A stretch of 64,000 nt of DNA from Faecalimonas sp. GTDB taxonomy: Bacteria; Bacillota; Clostridia; Lachnospirales; Lachnospiraceae. Of the stretch, positions 1 to 9,616 are shown piece after piece (the first letter of the stretch is position 1; every line of letters starts with the position of its first letter). The stretch lies in assembly GCA_020024645.1 (NCBI GenBank), contig JAHHTN010000001.1, positions 46,022-110,021 on the forward strand. The letters are read 5' to 3'. Both the position numbers and the translations under genes were made by a program. The notes under the pieces are model-generated. The model searched no databases, was not told where the DNA came from, and was given only the letters and a program-made list of their open reading frames with translations.

Positions 1-32
1 TTATCCCTGTTGGTTAATATTGTCTCAAATTG

Positions 33-205
33 GGAAGTATCTTTACTTCCAGTCACGAAACATGTGACCTTTCCCGGAAATGACACCGGGTATTATAAGC
101 AATATACATCGGAGAATGATTTCCCTGTATATTAATAGTATCTACACACCGCCTGGTGTGTCCATACTACAGCCGCCTAATTAAGTTTGTGCTACTACGC
201 ACAAA
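33..205. repeat. array of six short perfect hairpins beyond rpmJ
   Basis: The first 219 bases hold no gene that I can see. They contain six consecutive inverted repeats: 33-38/45-50 (GGAAGT/ACTTCC), 52-56/64-68 (GTCAC/GTGAC), 73-77/86-90 (CCCGG/CCGGG), 101-108/126-133 (AATATACA/TGTATATT), 144-150/155-161 (ACACACC/GGTGTGT) and 186-192/199-205 (TTTGTGC/GCACAAA). Each stem is fully complementary and the stem sequences differ from one another. In this operon type the region would separate rpmJ from rpsM, which lies outside the window. The function is unknown; a structured intercistronic RNA is my inference. Confidence 0.6.
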
Positions 206-219
206 ATCGACAACGATAA

Positions 220-333
220 TTATCCTTGTCTTTGTTTGTGTTTAGGATTTTCACAGATTACTCTGATGCTTCCTTTTCTTTTAATGATTTTGCATTTTTC
301 GCAAATTGGTTTAACTGATGATCTAACCTTCAC
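220..333 (-). CDS. rpmJ: 50S ribosomal protein L36 (bL36)
   Basis: Smallest protein of the large ribosomal subunit, 37 residues, too short for usual ORF cut-offs. It reads from a GTG codon at 331-333, preceded by a strong Shine-Dalgarno at 341-345 (GGAGG on the minus strand). The translation begins [14 protein letters not shown] and keeps the zinc ligands Cys11, Cys14, Cys27 and His32, so this is the zinc-binding (C+) form. It follows infA, the usual order at the end of the spc operon in Firmicutes. Confidence 0.95.
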   Translation of the reverse strand: MKVRSSVKPICEKCKIIKRKGSIRVICENPKHKQRQG

Positions 334-450
334 GTCAAATCCTCCTTTCATCCACTGCTCTGCCTACATTGATTACCGTTTATTTGCAACTCTATCAAAA
401 CAGTTCGCTCTATATTATAGCATTCTGTCCATCTAAAAGTCAATACTTTT

Positions 451-669
451 TTATTTATCTCTCCAGATAATTCTTCCTTTAGATAAATCATATGGAGATA
501 ATTCTAATGTTACTTTATCTCCTGGTAAAATTTTAATGAAATTCATACGAAGTTTTCCACTAATGTGCGCTAACACTTGGTGTCCATTTTCCAATTCTAC
601 CTGAAACATTGCGTTTGGCAACTTTTCTACTACTGTTCCTTCAATTTCAATTACATCAGCTTTTGACAT
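451..669 (-). CDS. infA: translation initiation factor IF-1
   Basis: 72-residue OB-fold (S1-like) protein that binds the A site of the 30S subunit with IF2 and IF3 during initiation. The sequence is typical throughout ([43 protein letters not shown]). The start is ATG with GAGG just upstream. The stop of the KOW-protein gene lies 1 nt before this start codon, so the two are probably translationally coupled. It is co-transcribed with map and rpmJ. Confidence 0.97.
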   Translation of the reverse strand: MSKADVIEIEGTVVEKLPNAMFQVELENGHQVLAHISGKLRMNFIKILPGDKVTLELSPYDLSKGRIIWRDK

Positions 670-670
670 T

Positions 671-922
671 TTATGCTTCCTCCCTATTATATAATTTTAA
701 AATTCGTTTAATGGCTACATTGTCTGTCACAGGTATATCTTTATTTATTTCTCTGATAATCTGTACATGTTTATATTTTTTCTTTTTTGGCTTCTCAAGC
801 GTTCGTATTCTTCCATCAGCCAAATATACATATGAATTATCCATATCAATCAATACATATACATTTTCTTTATCATGTCCTGCTTTTGACTTCGCCAGCA
901 TTCCTACTTCAAATCTTTCCAT
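671..922 (-). CDS. KOW-domain RNA-binding protein (L14e-like)
   Basis: 83-residue basic protein with an N-terminal KOW/SH3-like motif (about residues 5-33, [20 protein letters not shown]) and a lysine-rich middle ([11 protein letters not shown]). Small KOW proteins of this type, resembling eukaryotic L14e, occur between map and infA in many Clostridia. They are presumed to bind rRNA or the ribosome, but no specific function is established. The start ATG has a good ribosome-binding site (AAAGGAAA). It lies 11 nt after map and directly before infA in one transcript. Confidence 0.85.
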   Translation of the reverse strand: MERFEVGMLAKSKAGHDKENVYVLIDMDNSYVYLADGRIRTLEKPKKKKYKHVQIIREINKDIPVTDNVAIKRILKLYNREEA

Positions 923-933
923 AGTAATTTCCT

Positions 934-1689
934 TTACTTTAATAAGGTCAATAACTTCGGTTCATTTTCTGTAATCAGCACCGTATTTTCGTAATGCGCA
1001 GATAAAGAGCCATCCCTTGTAACTACTGTCCAATCATCATTAAGCCAATCCACTTGATAATTTCCCGCATTTATCATCGGCTCGATTGCCAGTGTCATTC
1101 CGGCACGTAGTTTCATCCCTTTTCTGTTCATCTCATAATTCGGTATTTCAGGTGCTTCATGCAGATTTACGCCTATTCCATGTCCACACAAATCGCGAAC
1201 AACTCCGAACCCTCTTTCTTTTGCATATCTGCCTATCGCTGCCGAAATTTCAAATAGGTAATGTCCTTCTTTCGCATATTTAATGCCTTCAAAGAAAGAT
1301 TCTCTTGTTACCTTGATCAATTCTTTTGCATCTTTATTTATTTCCCCGATGCCATGGGTTCTTGCTGCATCGGAATGGTATCCCTTATAAATAACTCCTG
1401 CATCAATTCCTACAATATCGCCTTCTTGTAAAATACGTTTGCTGCTCGGAATTCCGTGGACTACTTCATCATTTACAGAAACGCATATAGATGCTGGATA
1501 CCCGTTGTAATTTAGAAAAGAAGGGATACAGCCATAACTTCTAATTACTTCTTCTCCCAACCGATCAATATCCAATGTTGTCATTCCCGGATGCAATGCC
1601 TTCTCAATTTCTTCATGTACGATTGCAAGTATTCTTCCTGCCTCCGTCATTAATTCTATTTCCCTTGCGGATTTTATCGATACAGGCAT
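934..1689 (-). CDS. map: methionine aminopeptidase, type I
   Basis: Removes the initiator Met from nascent cytosolic proteins. 251 residues, the length expected for the short bacterial type I enzyme without an N-terminal extension. The pita-bread fold signatures are present: GIDAGVIYKGYHSDAARTHG (two metal-ligand Asp), CGHGIGVNLHEAPEIPNY (ligand and catalytic His) and LAIEPMI (ligand Glu), with a further Glu near the C-terminus. ATG start with AGGAGAAT upstream. It lies 4 nt after adk, the classic adk-map order after secY. Confidence 0.97.
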   Translation of the reverse strand: MPVSIKSAREIELMTEAGRILAIVHEEIEKALHPGMTTLDIDRLGEEVIRSYGCIPSFLNYNGYPASICVSVNDEVVHGIPSSKRILQEGDIVGIDAGVIYKGYHSDAARTHGIGEINKDAKELIKVTRESFFEGIKYAKEGHYLFEISAAIGRYAKERGFGVVRDLCGHGIGVNLHEAPEIPNYEMNRKGMKLRAGMTLAIEPMINAGNYQVDWLNDDWTVVTRDGSLSAHYENTVLITENEPKLLTLLK

Positions 1690-1693
1690 ATTC

Positions 1694-2338
1694 TTATTCT
1701 CCTAGAATTCTTACAATTGCTTTAAATACATCTTCTAAATCCACTGTTCCATCAACTTCTACAAGGATATTCTTATCTGTATAATATTGGATAAGTGGCT
1801 GTGTCTGTTCATGATATACTCTGAGGCGTTTTAGAACTGTTTCCGGTTTGTCATCATCTCTTAAAATCAATTCTCCACCGCAAGTATCACAAATATTTTC
1901 TTCTTTTGTTGGTGCGTGTACAATATGATATGTTGCCCCACATCCAACACAAGCTCTTCTACCTGACATACGATTTACAATGTTCGCATCTGGAACTTCT
2001 ACATTAATTGCATAATCCATTTTTTCTCCCAATTTAGCAAGTGCCTTATCCAATGCATCTGCTTGTGGAATTGTTCTTGGGAATCCATCTAATACATATC
2101 CGTTCTTACAGTCTTCTTGTTGTACACGATCTACCACTAAATCAACAACCAATTCATCTGGAACAAGAAGTCCTTCATCCATATATGTCTTTGCTTTTTT
2201 TCCTAATTCTGTTCCATTTTTAATATTGGCTCTAAAAATGTCTCCTGTAGAAATATGTGGAATGCCATATTTTTCAGCAATTTTTTTTGCCTGTGTACCT
2301 TTTCCTGCTCCTGGAGCCCCCAGCATAATAATCTTCAT
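1694..2338 (-). CDS. adk: adenylate kinase, zinc-LID type
   Basis: Interconverts ATP + AMP and 2 ADP in the cytosol. Reading from the ATG at 2338 gives 214 residues; a longer frame from 2353 exists, but its first codons are the Shine-Dalgarno itself (AGGAGGAGA), so I reject that start. P-loop GAPGAGKGT at 7-15. The LID has four cysteines (Cys130, Cys133, Cys150, Cys153), the structural zinc site of Gram-positive long-form adenylate kinases. It lies between secY and map. A stem of 8 bp (2393-2400 with 2434-2441) sits in the secY-adk gap. Confidence 0.97.
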   Translation of the reverse strand: MKIIMLGAPGAGKGTQAKKIAEKYGIPHISTGDIFRANIKNGTELGKKAKTYMDEGLLVPDELVVDLVVDRVQQEDCKNGYVLDGFPRTIPQADALDKALAKLGEKMDYAINVEVPDANIVNRMSGRRACVGCGATYHIVHAPTKEENICDTCGGELILRDDDKPETVLKRLRVYHEQTQPLIQYYTDKNILVEVDGTVDLEDVFKAIVRILGE

Positions 2339-2392
2339 CATTCTCCTCCTCACTATGAGTTACATGATTTTATAAAAATGTCCGTATAGCAT

Positions 2393-2441
2393 TTTAGTGT
2401 TCTGCATCAACCCGATATACAAGCTGACACAGGACACTAAA
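2393..2441 (-). other. hairpin in the secY-adk gap
   Basis: TTTAGTGT at 2393-2400 pairs with ACACTAAA at 2434-2441 around a loop of 33 nt. No U-tract follows, so it is not a convincing terminator. It may be a processing or mRNA-stability element between secY and adk. Confidence 0.35.
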
Positions 2442-2444
2442 TAA

Positions 2445-3761
2445 TTAATTATTTAAGAAACCTTTATAATTACGTACAAGCATTTGAGATTCAACCTGTT
2501 TCAAAGTTTCTAATACAACACCTACAATAATAATAAGTGATGTGCCTGCAAATGAAACATTTGCTCCCAACCATCCATTAAATACGAATGGAATTACTTG
2601 AACAATTACAAGTCCTACTGCTCCGATAAAGATAATATAATTTAAAATCTTTGTCAGATATTCAACTGTTGGTTTTCCAGGACGAATTCCCGGAACAAAC
2701 CCACCGCTCTTTTTCATATTATTTGCAATTTCTAATGGATTAAATGTAATCGACGTATAGAAATATGCAAATACAATAGTAAGTACGATATAAAGTACTA
2801 ATCCCCAAGAATATTTTAAGTTTTCTGGATTACACCAGTTATTTGAAGATAATCCTTTTAAAATCTCACTTCCAATTCCACTGCCATTACCTTTTCCTAA
2901 AAATCCAGCAATAACAACTGGAGTTTGCATTAATGAGGAAGCAAAAATTACCGGAACTACACCGGCAGTATTCACTTTTAATGGAATAAATGTAGATTGT
3001 CCACCTACGTTCTTTCTTCCCTGTACTTTTTGTGAATACTGAACTGAAATCTTTCTTTGTCCGTCTTGAAGAATAATTACAAAAATAACTACCATAAGTA
3101 AAATTGCTAAAATAATTAATCCTGCAAGACCTGCTTTAGCAAGTGATTTGCCTTTCATAAATTTTGTGTAAAGTGTCATAAAATCACTAGGCATACGTGA
3201 AATAATATTAATCAACAACACGATAGAAATACCATTTCCGATTCCTTTTTCTGTAATTCTTTCACCAACCCACATAAGAAATGCCGAACCTGCTGTTAAT
3301 GTTAATACAGCAACTGCTACATTTACAAAGTTATATTTTACAAGTAATCCACTTCTTCCAAAACCAACTGACATTGCTGTTGATTCAACTAAAGCAAGAA
3401 CTACTGTCACATAACGTGTAATTGAAGCAATTTTCTTCCTTCCATCTTCTCCATCTTTTTGCATTTCTTCCAATTTCGGAATAGCAATTGTAAGAAGTTG
3501 CATAATAATTGATGAAGTAATATATGGAGTAATACTCAACGCAAAAATCGACATTCTCTCCAACGAACCACCTGTAAACGCGCTGAAAAAGTTGAATGCT
3601 TCACCTGTTTGACTTTTGAAAAAATTCTGAATATATGTTGGGTCAACTCCCGGAGTTGGTAAAATTGACCCTATTCTGATAACGAGTAACATTAGAAACG
3701 TATAAAAAATACGTTTTCTAACATCCTCAATCTGAAAAGCCCTACGGAATGTCTTAAGCAA
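2445..3761 (-). CDS. secY: preprotein translocase subunit SecY
   Basis: Channel subunit of the SecYEG translocon in the cytoplasmic membrane. 438 residues with about ten hydrophobic segments, and typical signatures: GVDPTYI near the N-terminus, the conserved cytoplasmic loop, GIRPGKPT and the C-terminal MLVRNYKGFL. The start is TTG immediately after the rplO stop codon. The ribosome-binding site (GAGGTGAT) lies in the last codons of rplO, which indicates tight coupling. The partner secG is at 51573-51815. Confidence 0.97.
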   Translation of the reverse strand: MLKTFRRAFQIEDVRKRIFYTFLMLLVIRIGSILPTPGVDPTYIQNFFKSQTGEAFNFFSAFTGGSLERMSIFALSITPYITSSIIMQLLTIAIPKLEEMQKDGEDGRKKIASITRYVTVVLALVESTAMSVGFGRSGLLVKYNFVNVAVAVLTLTAGSAFLMWVGERITEKGIGNGISIVLLINIISRMPSDFMTLYTKFMKGKSLAKAGLAGLIILAILLMVVIFVIILQDGQRKISVQYSQKVQGRKNVGGQSTFIPLKVNTAGVVPVIFASSLMQTPVVIAGFLGKGNGSGIGSEILKGLSSNNWCNPENLKYSWGLVLYIVLTIVFAYFYTSITFNPLEIANNMKKSGGFVPGIRPGKPTVEYLTKILNYIIFIGAVGLVIVQVIPFVFNGWLGANVSFAGTSLIIIVGVVLETLKQVESQMLVRNYKGFLNN

Positions 3762-4202
3762 TTAGATCACCTCTGCTTTTCCACCAAGAGCTTCAATTTT
3801 CTCTACTGCAGATGCACTAAAAGCATTTGCCTGAACTGTAAGCTTCTTAGTTAATTCTCCATTACCAAGAATTTTTACTCCATCTCTAGGATTTTTTACA
3901 ATCCCTGCTTCGATAAGTGTTTCAATTGAAACCACTGTATCGTTATCAAATGCTTCTAAAGCATCTACATTAATACCAATAATTTCTTTTGTGTTTCTGT
4001 TAGTGAAACCTCTTTTTGGTATTCTTCTGTATAATGGCATCTGTCCACCTTCAAAGCCTGGTCTTGTGCCGCCTGAACGTGCTTTCTGACCTTTGTGTCC
4101 TTTTCCCGCTGTTTTGCCGTTTCCAGAACCATGTCCACGACCTCTTCTGAAATTATCACTGTGTTTTGACCCATCTGCAGGTCTTAAATTTGATAAGTTC
4201 AT
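3762..4202 (-). CDS. rplO: 50S ribosomal protein L15 (uL15)
   Basis: 146-residue large-subunit protein. The basic, glycine-rich N-terminal half ([20 protein letters not shown]) and [18 protein letters not shown] are the L15 signature. The C-terminal domain follows ([13 protein letters not shown]). ATG start after a GGAGG. Located between rpmD and secY as in the canonical spc operon, abutting secY without a spacer. Confidence 0.97.
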   Translation of the reverse strand: MNLSNLRPADGSKHSDNFRRGRGHGSGNGKTAGKGHKGQKARSGGTRPGFEGGQMPLYRRIPKRGFTNRNTKEIIGINVDALEAFDNDTVVSIETLIEAGIVKNPRDGVKILGNGELTKKLTVQANAFSASAVEKIEALGGKAEVI

Positions 4203-4224
4203 CGTGACACCTCCTTATCCAATA

Positions 4225-4404
4225 TTAAACTTCTTCTACTTTTACTAAATGTCTTACCTGTTGTACCATTCCTCTTGTTGCAGCGTTATCAGGTAATTCA
4301 ACTGTTTTGTTTACCTTTTTTAACCCTAACGCTTCAACTGTTTTTTTGTGTTTTGGTACAGCACCGATTGTAGATTTTACTAATGTGATTTTTAAATTTG
4401 CCAT
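4225..4404 (-). CDS. rpmD: 50S ribosomal protein L30 (uL30)
   Basis: 59-residue large-subunit protein ([20 protein letters not shown]). I take the ATG at 4404, placed well behind AAGGAGGAGA, rather than an in-frame TTG two codons upstream. The conserved [17 protein letters not shown] stretch and C-terminal [14 protein letters not shown] are present. Between rpsE and rplO. Confidence 0.96.
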   Translation of the reverse strand: MANLKITLVKSTIGAVPKHKKTVEALGLKKVNKTVELPDNAATRGMVQQVRHLVKVEEV

Positions 4405-4418
4405 TTTCAATCTCCTCC

Positions 4419-4928
4419 TTAGCCTAAGATTTCTTCAACAGATTTACCGCGAAGCTTAGCTACTTCTTCTGGAGTTTTAATTTGACTTAACCCATTAATT
4501 GTAGCAAGTACTACGTTTTGTTTATTGTTAGAACCTAATGATTTAGTACGGATATTTTTGATACCTGCAAGTTCGATTACCGCACGTGCTGGACCCCCAG
4601 CGATAACTCCAGTACCTTCTGGAGCTTTTTTAAGTAATACGGATGCACTACCGAATTTACCAATTAAATCATGTGTTACACTATTGTGTTCATCTAATGC
4701 AACTGTTACCATTTTTTTCATTGCATCTTCTTTTCCTTTACGAATTGCTTCAGGAATTTCTGCTGCTTTTCCTAAACCTGCACCAACATGGCCATTTCCA
4801 TCGCCAACAACTACTAAAGCTGTGAATCTGAAGTTACGACCACCTTTAACAACTTTGGTTACACGTTTGATTGATACCACTTTTTCTGTTAGTTCTAATT
4901 GACTAGCATCAATACGATTTTGTTTCAT
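4419..4928 (-). CDS. rpsE: 30S ribosomal protein S5 (uS5)
   Basis: 169-residue small-subunit protein at the mRNA entrance, involved in decoding fidelity. It has the double-stranded RNA-binding-like N-domain ([20 protein letters not shown]) and the C-terminal domain ([17 protein letters not shown]). The length and both signatures are normal. In spc-operon order between rplR and rpmD. Confidence 0.97.
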   Translation of the reverse strand: MKQNRIDASQLELTEKVVSIKRVTKVVKGGRNFRFTALVVVGDGNGHVGAGLGKAAEIPEAIRKGKEDAMKKMVTVALDEHNSVTHDLIGKFGSASVLLKKAPEGTGVIAGGPARAVIELAGIKNIRTKSLGSNNKQNVVLATINGLSQIKTPEEVAKLRGKSVEEILG

Positions 4929-4942
4929 GTGTGTTCCTCCTC

Positions 4943-5311
4943 CTAGAATTCTAATCCAGCTTCTCTAGCTGCATCTGCTAACGCTTTGATTTTTCCTTGG
5001 TATATAAAGCCGCCTCTATCAAAGACAACAGTATTAATACCTTTTTCAATTGCTCTTTTAGCAATTACTGTTCCTAAGTATGCTGCTGCATCAACGTTGT
5101 TAGTTTTTTCTAATTCTGCTTTTACTTCTTTCTGAAGAGTAGATGCTGAAACTAGAGTATTTCCAACTGTATCGTCAATAATTTGAGCATACATATGATT
5201 ATTACTTCTAAACACAGCTAAACGTGGTCTTTCAGCTGTACCGCTGAAACGGTTACGTAATTTTCTATGTTTGTTTACACGAACTTCGCTTCTTGATTTT
5301 TTACTAACCAT
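4943..5311 (-). CDS. rplR: 50S ribosomal protein L18 (uL18)
   Basis: 5S-rRNA-binding protein of the central protuberance, 122 residues from the ATG at 5311; an in-frame GTG lies two codons upstream, but the spacing to GGAGAG favours the ATG. It has the typical arginine-rich N-terminus, [17 protein letters not shown] and the C-terminal [20 protein letters not shown]. Between rplF and rpsE. Confidence 0.96.
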   Translation of the reverse strand: MVSKKSRSEVRVNKHRKLRNRFSGTAERPRLAVFRSNNHMYAQIIDDTVGNTLVSASTLQKEVKAELEKTNNVDAAAYLGTVIAKRAIEKGINTVVFDRGGFIYQGKIKALADAAREAGLEF

Positions 5312-5328
5312 CTTCACACTCTCCTTAA

Positions 5329-5871
5329 TTATTTTTTACCAGTCTTACCAACTTTACGTCTGATAACTTCATCAGCATATTTAATACCTTTACCTTTATA
5401 TGGTTCAGGTCTTCTTTTATCTCTGATTTCAGCTGCGTATTGGCCTACTTTTTCTTTATCGATACCCTTTACAGTAATTTTGTTCTGTCCCTCAAGTACT
5501 GTTTCAACACCTTCTGGATCAGTCATTTCTACTGGATGTGAGTATCCTAAGTTTAATGTTAATTTGTTTCCTGATTTAGCTGCTCTGTAACCAACACCGT
5601 TTACTTCAAGAACTTTTTCATATCCCTGAGTAACACCAACAACCATGTTGTTGATTAATGTTCTTGTAAGACCATGTAAAGCTTTCATTCTTTTTAAATC
5701 ACTTGGTCTTGTTACTACAACTTCTTCGCCTTCTTTTTTAATTTCCATTTCTACTGGAAGTTCTCTTACAAGAGTTCCTTTAGGACCTGTTACAGTCACT
5801 TTGTTGTTTTCAGCGATTTCAACAGTTACTCCTGCTGGAATTGCTACTGGCAGTCTTCCTATACGTGACAT
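5329..5871 (-). CDS. rplF: 50S ribosomal protein L6 (uL6)
   Basis: 180-residue protein near the factor-binding site of the 50S subunit, with two similar alpha/beta domains. Signatures are [15 protein letters not shown] at the N-terminus and [16 protein letters not shown] near the C-terminus. It is separated from rpsH by an unusually long gap of 151 nt that contains hairpins. Confidence 0.97.
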   Translation of the reverse strand: MSRIGRLPVAIPAGVTVEIAENNKVTVTGPKGTLVRELPVEMEIKKEGEEVVVTRPSDLKRMKALHGLTRTLINNMVVGVTQGYEKVLEVNGVGYRAAKSGNKLTLNLGYSHPVEMTDPEGVETVLEGQNKITVKGIDKEKVGQYAAEIRDKRRPEPYKGKGIKYADEVIRRKVGKTGKK

Positions 5872-5960
5872 ACCGTTACCTCCTACACTTAAATTTTCGG
5901 AAAAACTATAAGTTTCTCTGTTTTCAGTTGCATCGAGCTCTTAACTCGTTATTTATAGTA

Positions 5961-5997
5961 GTTCTTTTCACTAGGAACCATTCCAAGCACAAAGAAC
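5961..5997 (-). other. hairpin in the rpsH-rplF gap
   Basis: GTTCTTT (5961-5967) pairs with AAAGAAC (5991-5997), and inside it GGAA (5974-5977) pairs with TTCC (5981-5984), giving one two-part stem-loop. Smaller stems lie next to it (CGAG/CTCG at 5934-5937/5945-5948). No U-tract follows. It is probably an intercistronic RNA structure; its function is unknown. Confidence 0.45.
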
Positions 5998-6022
5998 GAC
6001 CTCTCATTAAACTCTTTTCAAC

Positions 6023-6424
6023 TTACCAAACGAATGCAAGTACTTCTCCACCTACGTTAAGTTTTCTTGCTTCTTTATCTGTAATAACACCTTGGTTTGT
6101 TGAAATAATTGCTGTTCCAAGTCCACCTAATACTCTAGGAAGTTCATCTCTGTTCGCATATACACGAAGACCTGGTTTTGAAATTCTCTTAAGACCTGAA
6201 ATAACTTTTTCATTTTTGTCAGCACCGTATTTTAATGTGATGTGGATTGTTTTAAAACATCCATCTTCTACGATGTCATATTTTGCAATGTATCCTTCAT
6301 TGAAAAGAATATCAGCAATAGCGATTTTCATTTTAGATGCTGGAACATCTACTGTATCATGTTTAGCAGTATTTGCATTACGAATTCTTGTAAGCATATC
6401 TGCAATTGGATCACTCATAGTCAT
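6023..6424 (-). CDS. rpsH: 30S ribosomal protein S8 (uS8)
   Basis: 133-residue 16S-rRNA-binding protein that organises the central domain; in E. coli it also represses the spc operon. Signatures are [14 protein letters not shown] and the C-terminal [20 protein letters not shown]. Start ATG at 6424, with AAGGAGG nine bases upstream; a second ATG two codons in is possible. It is flanked by structured gaps on both sides, which could bear on its translation. Confidence 0.96.
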   Translation of the reverse strand: MTMSDPIADMLTRIRNANTAKHDTVDVPASKMKIAIADILFNEGYIAKYDIVEDGCFKTIHITLKYGADKNEKVISGLKRISKPGLRVYANRDELPRVLGGLGTAIISTNQGVITDKEARKLNVGGEVLAFVW

Positions 6425-6459
6425 TTGAAGTTGCCTCCTTTTTCTTTACCTTTATTGTT

Positions 6460-6522
6460 ACATCCTTCAGATGTAGTCGGTATAACCGACCACTTCTACT
6501 ACGGATATCCTAGTTTTCACTA
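6460..6522 (-). other. three hairpins in the rpsN-rpsH gap
   Basis: The 112-nt gap contains ACATC/GATGT (6460-6464/6470-6474), a stronger GTCGGT/ACCGAC (6476-6481/6485-6490, loop of 3) and TAGT/ACTA (6511-6514/6519-6522), which lengthens if G-U pairs are allowed. None is followed by a U-run. The pattern resembles the array at 33-205. Confidence 0.45.
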
Positions 6523-6536
6523 AGTTGCTTCTACTT

Positions 6537-6722
6537 CTACCAAGAAGCTTTTTTTACTCCAGGGATCTGTCCCTTATATGCTAATTCACGGAAGCAAACT
6601 CTGCAAATTCCGTATTTTCTTAAATATGCGTGTGGACGTCCACAAATTTTACAACGATTATACTCTCTAGTAGAGAATTTTTGTTTACGTTGTTGTTTAA
6701 TTTTCATAGATGTTTTTGCCAT
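6537..6722 (-). CDS. rpsN: 30S ribosomal protein S14, zinc-binding type (uS14, type Z)
   Basis: 61-residue short form of S14. The two CxxC pairs ([20 protein letters not shown]) form a zinc ribbon, so this is the constitutive, zinc-requiring type rather than the longer zinc-free paralogue. It has the C-terminal [14 protein letters not shown] signature. Between rplE and rpsH. Confidence 0.97.
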   Translation of the reverse strand: MAKTSMKIKQQRKQKFSTREYNRCKICGRPHAYLRKYGICRVCFRELAYKGQIPGVKKASW

Positions 6723-6739
6723 GAAATTGTTCCTCCCTA

Positions 6740-7279
6740 CTATTTTGTAAATGGCATATTGAACTGTGTCAATAATTCACGAGCTTCTTCGTCAGTTTTT
6801 GCTGTTGTAACAAAGATGATATCCATTCCTCTTACTTTATCGATTTTATCGTATTCGATTTCAGGGAAAATTAATTGTTCTTTAATTCCAAGAGCATAGT
6901 TACCTCTTCCATCAAATGCGTTAGGATTTACACCTCTAAAGTCACGTACACGAGGTAATGCAAGGTTGATTAAACGATCAACAAATTCATACATTTTTTC
7001 TCCTCTTAAAGTAACTTTACATCCAATAGCCATTCCTTCTCTAAGTTTGAAGTTCGCTACTGATTTTTTTGCTTTTGTAAGAACTGCTTTCTGTCCTGCA
7101 ATCTTTTCAAGGTCTGCTACAGCAGATTCTAACACTTTATGATTATCTTTTGCTTCACCAACACCCATGTTGATAACAACTTTATCAAGTTTTGGCACTT
7201 CCATAATATTTTTATAACCGAATTTTTTAATCATTGCGTCAACGATTTCATTCTGGTATGTTTCTTTAAGTCTACTCAA
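6740..7279 (-). CDS. rplE: 50S ribosomal protein L5 (uL5)
   Basis: 179-residue 5S-rRNA and tRNA-contacting protein of the central protuberance. Typical segments are [52 protein letters not shown] and the C-terminal [16 protein letters not shown]. Normal length, in canonical order between rplX and rpsN. Confidence 0.97.
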   Translation of the reverse strand: MSRLKETYQNEIVDAMIKKFGYKNIMEVPKLDKVVINMGVGEAKDNHKVLESAVADLEKIAGQKAVLTKAKKSVANFKLREGMAIGCKVTLRGEKMYEFVDRLINLALPRVRDFRGVNPNAFDGRGNYALGIKEQLIFPEIEYDKIDKVRGMDIIFVTTAKTDEEARELLTQFNMPFTK

Positions 7280-7302
7280 AGTGATTTTCCTCCTTCCCTG
7301 AA

Positions 7303-7614
7303 TTAGTCGATAACTTCGCCTGTTGATTTTGCGAAACGTACTTTTTTATCTCCGTCCATTTTAAAGCCTACTCTTGTGGCTGTTCCTTTGTGAAGATACA
7401 TTACGTTAGAAGCATCAATAGGTCCTTCCTGGCGAACAATTCCACCATTCTGATTAGTCGCACTTGGTTTTGTGTGCTTTGTCAACATATTGACACCTTC
7501 AACTAATACTGTATTATCTTTTTTGTTTACAGCAATTACTTTGCCTTCTTTGTCTTTATCTTTTCCAGCGATCACTTTAACTGTATCACCTTTTTTAATT
7601 TTCATTGTTGACAT
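7303..7614 (-). CDS. rplX: 50S ribosomal protein L24 (uL24)
   Basis: 103-residue assembly-initiating protein with an N-terminal KOW motif ([20 protein letters not shown], about residues 7-26) and the conserved [13 protein letters not shown] segment. ATG start seven bases behind AAGGAGG. Between rplN and rplE. Confidence 0.97.
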   Translation of the reverse strand: MSTMKIKKGDTVKVIAGKDKDKEGKVIAVNKKDNTVLVEGVNMLTKHTKPSATNQNGGIVRQEGPIDASNVMYLHKGTATRVGFKMDGDKKVRFAKSTGEVID

Positions 7615-7626
7615 ACAGGTACCTCC

Positions 7627-7995
7627 TTATAGTACTTCTGGAGCTAATGAAACAATTTTCATAAATTGTTTTTCACGAAGCTCTCTCGCTACTGGTCCAA
7701 AAATACGAGTTCCTTTTGGATTCTTGTCATCTTTAATAATTACAGCAGCATTTTCATCAAATCTGATGTAAGAACCGTCTTTACGACGTGTTTTATTTAC
7801 TGTACGAACAACTACAGCTTTTACTACATCACCTTTTTTAACAACGCCACCTGGTGTTGCGTCTTTAACAGAAGCAACGATTACATCACCAATGCTTGCA
7901 TATCTTCTAGTAGAACCACCTAATACACGGATGCAAAGTAATTCTTTAGCACCTGTATTGTCTGCTACTTTAAGTCTACTTTCTTGCTGTATCAT
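7627..7995 (-). CDS. rplN: 50S ribosomal protein L14 (uL14)
   Basis: 122-residue protein at the subunit interface. It is nearly invariant in the family: [34 protein letters not shown] and the C-terminal [18 protein letters not shown]. Between rpsQ and rplX. Confidence 0.98.
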   Translation of the reverse strand: MIQQESRLKVADNTGAKELLCIRVLGGSTRRYASIGDVIVASVKDATPGGVVKKGDVVKAVVVRTVNKTRRKDGSYIRFDENAAVIIKDDKNPKGTRIFGPVARELREKQFMKIVSLAPEVL

Positions 7996-8016
7996 GCAGG
8001 TAACCCTCCTTAAATA

Positions 8017-8271
8017 CTATTTTACTTTTTCCATAACTTCAACAAGTCTCCATCTCTTATCTTTAGATAATGGTCTTGTTTCCATAACTTTTACTTTATC
8101 ACCGATGTTGCATTCATTTGCTTCATCATGCGCTTTCAATTTATATGTTCTCTTTACGATTTTGTTGTAAAGAGGATGTTTTACGTGGTCTTCAACTGCA
8201 ACTACAATAGTTTTATCCATTTTGTTGCTAACAACTTTACCAACACGTGTTTTTCTTAAATTTCTTTCCAC
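8017..8271 (-). CDS. rpsQ: 30S ribosomal protein S17 (uS17)
   Basis: 84-residue 16S-rRNA-binding OB-fold protein. The longest open frame begins at 8301, but GAAAGGAGC lies inside it, six bases before a GTG at 8269-8271. Starting there gives [20 protein letters not shown], matching the family N-terminus, so I choose [22 protein letters not shown] and [18 protein letters not shown] are the S17 signature. Confidence 0.95.
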   Translation of the reverse strand: MERNLRKTRVGKVVSNKMDKTIVVAVEDHVKHPLYNKIVKRTYKLKAHDEANECNIGDKVKVMETRPLSKDKRWRLVEVMEKVK

Positions 8272-8312
8272 AGTTTTGCTCCTTTCACAATTTTTACACA
8301 AAGCTCAGTATT

Positions 8313-8519
8313 TTATTCCGCTTTAGAAGCTTCTGTAATTACTGTCTGAATTCTAGCAATATTTTTTCTAACTTCTTTAATTCTGCTTGTGTTATCTAAT
8401 TGATTTGTTGCGTTTTGGAATCTTAAGTTAAAAAGTTCCTTTTTAGCAGCTACTAATTCTTCGTTTAATTCTGCAACTGATTTTGCTTTTAAATCTTTTA
8501 CAAATGTATTAATTTTCAC
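8313..8519 (-). CDS. rpmC: 50S ribosomal protein L29 (uL29)
   Basis: 68-residue two-helix protein at the exit tunnel, a docking site for chaperones and targeting factors. I choose the GTG at 8519 ([19 protein letters not shown]), eight bases behind AAGGCGG, over an ATG three codons upstream. The first 11 nt overlap the end of rplP, implying coupled translation. The [20 protein letters not shown] signature is present. Confidence 0.93.
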   Translation of the reverse strand: MKINTFVKDLKAKSVAELNEELVAAKKELFNLRFQNATNQLDNTSRIKEVRKNIARIQTVITEASKAE

Positions 8520-8946
8520 TGTTATCACCGCCTTCTAAATCTTCGCGAGAAACTATCTTACATTTACAAGGTAATTTGTGCATTGCAAGACGTAATGCTT
8601 CACGTGCTGTTTCTTCTGGTACTCCAGCAAGTTCGAACATAACGCGTCCTGGTTTTACAACTGCTACCCAGTATTCAAGAGTTCCTTTTCCTGAACCCAT
8701 ACGTGTTTCAGCTGGTTTTGTAGTTACTGGTTTGTCTGGGAATATTTTAATCCATACTTTACCACCACGTTTGATGTAACGAGTCATCGCAATACGGGCA
8801 GCTTCGATCTGGTTTGAACGAATCCAGCATGGTTCTGTTGCTACGATACCATATTCACCATTTGTGATTTTATTTCCGCGTAAAGCTTTTCCTTTCATAG
8901 AACCACGGAATTGTTTACGACGTTTTACTCTTTTTGGCATTAACAT
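8509..8946 (-). CDS. rplP: 50S ribosomal protein L16 (uL16)
   Basis: 145-residue protein next to the peptidyl transferase and A site. Signatures are [40 protein letters not shown] and [16 protein letters not shown]. Its 3' end overlaps the start of rpmC. Between rpsC and rpmC. Confidence 0.97.
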   Translation of the reverse strand: MLMPKRVKRRKQFRGSMKGKALRGNKITNGEYGIVATEPCWIRSNQIEAARIAMTRYIKRGGKVWIKIFPDKPVTTKPAETRMGSGKGTLEYWVAVVKPGRVMFELAGVPEETAREALRLAMHKLPCKCKIVSREDLEGGDNSEN

Positions 8947-8948
8947 AA

Positions 8949-9605
8949 TTATTTATCGCTCCCTTCCTTAGTTTCTTTTGTTGGAAGAACTTCGCCTTTA
9001 TAGATCCAAACTTTAACACCAACTTTTCCGTAAGTTGTGTCTGCTTCTGCGAATCCATAATCGATGTCTGCTCTAAGTGTCTGAAGTGGAATAGTTCCTT
9101 CGCTATAGAACTCTGTACGAGCCATATCAGCTCCACCAAGACGTCCTGATACAGAAGTTTTAACTCCAAGTGCTCCTGCTTTCATTGTTCTTGACATACA
9201 AGATTTCATTGCACGTCTGAAAGAAATACGATTTTCTAACTGTAAAGCAATGTTTTCAGCAACTAACTGAGCATCTTTATCTGGTCTTTTAATTTCTTTA
9301 ATGTCTACAACTAATTTTTTATCTGTAAATTTCTGAAGTTCTGCTTTTACTTTTTCAATTTCAGCTCCACCTTTACCGATTACTACGCCTGGTTTTGCTG
9401 TATAGATAATAATTTTCACACGGTCAGAAGCTCTTTCGATTTCGATCTTAGAAACTCCTGCACTGTATAATTTCTTTTTAAGAAATGTTCTAATTTTATG
9501 GTCTTCTACTAAATAATCTGCAAATTTTTCTTCTGCATACCATTTAGAGTCCCATTCTTTGATAACACCGACTCTTAAGCCATGAGGATTAACTTTCTGT
9601 CCCAT
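8949..9605 (-). CDS. rpsC: 30S ribosomal protein S3 (uS3)
   Basis: 218-residue protein lining the mRNA entry tunnel, with ribosomal helicase activity together with S4 and S5. N-terminal [20 protein letters not shown], a KH type-2 domain with the motif [13 protein letters not shown] (about residues 75-87), and the C-terminal domain ending in [13 protein letters not shown]. Between rplV and rplP. Confidence 0.97.
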   Translation of the reverse strand: MGQKVNPHGLRVGVIKEWDSKWYAEEKFADYLVEDHKIRTFLKKKLYSAGVSKIEIERASDRVKIIIYTAKPGVVIGKGGAEIEKVKAELQKFTDKKLVVDIKEIKRPDKDAQLVAENIALQLENRISFRRAMKSCMSRTMKAGALGVKTSVSGRLGGADMARTEFYSEGTIPLQTLRADIDYGFAEADTTYGKVGVKVWIYKGEVLPTKETKEGSDK

Positions 9606-9616
9606 TATTGCCCTCC

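Noticed and set aside
1-219. rRNA or tRNA remnant at the left edge
   Set aside because: No rRNA or tRNA signature was found; the stems are simple hairpins with differing sequences.
3965-4174. 69-codon open frame inside rplO
   Set aside because: Shadow of the conserved L15 gene on the same strand in another frame.
8915-9169. 84-codon open frame opposite frame to rpsC
   Set aside because: Out-of-frame shadow within rpsC, without ribosome-binding site or family resemblance.
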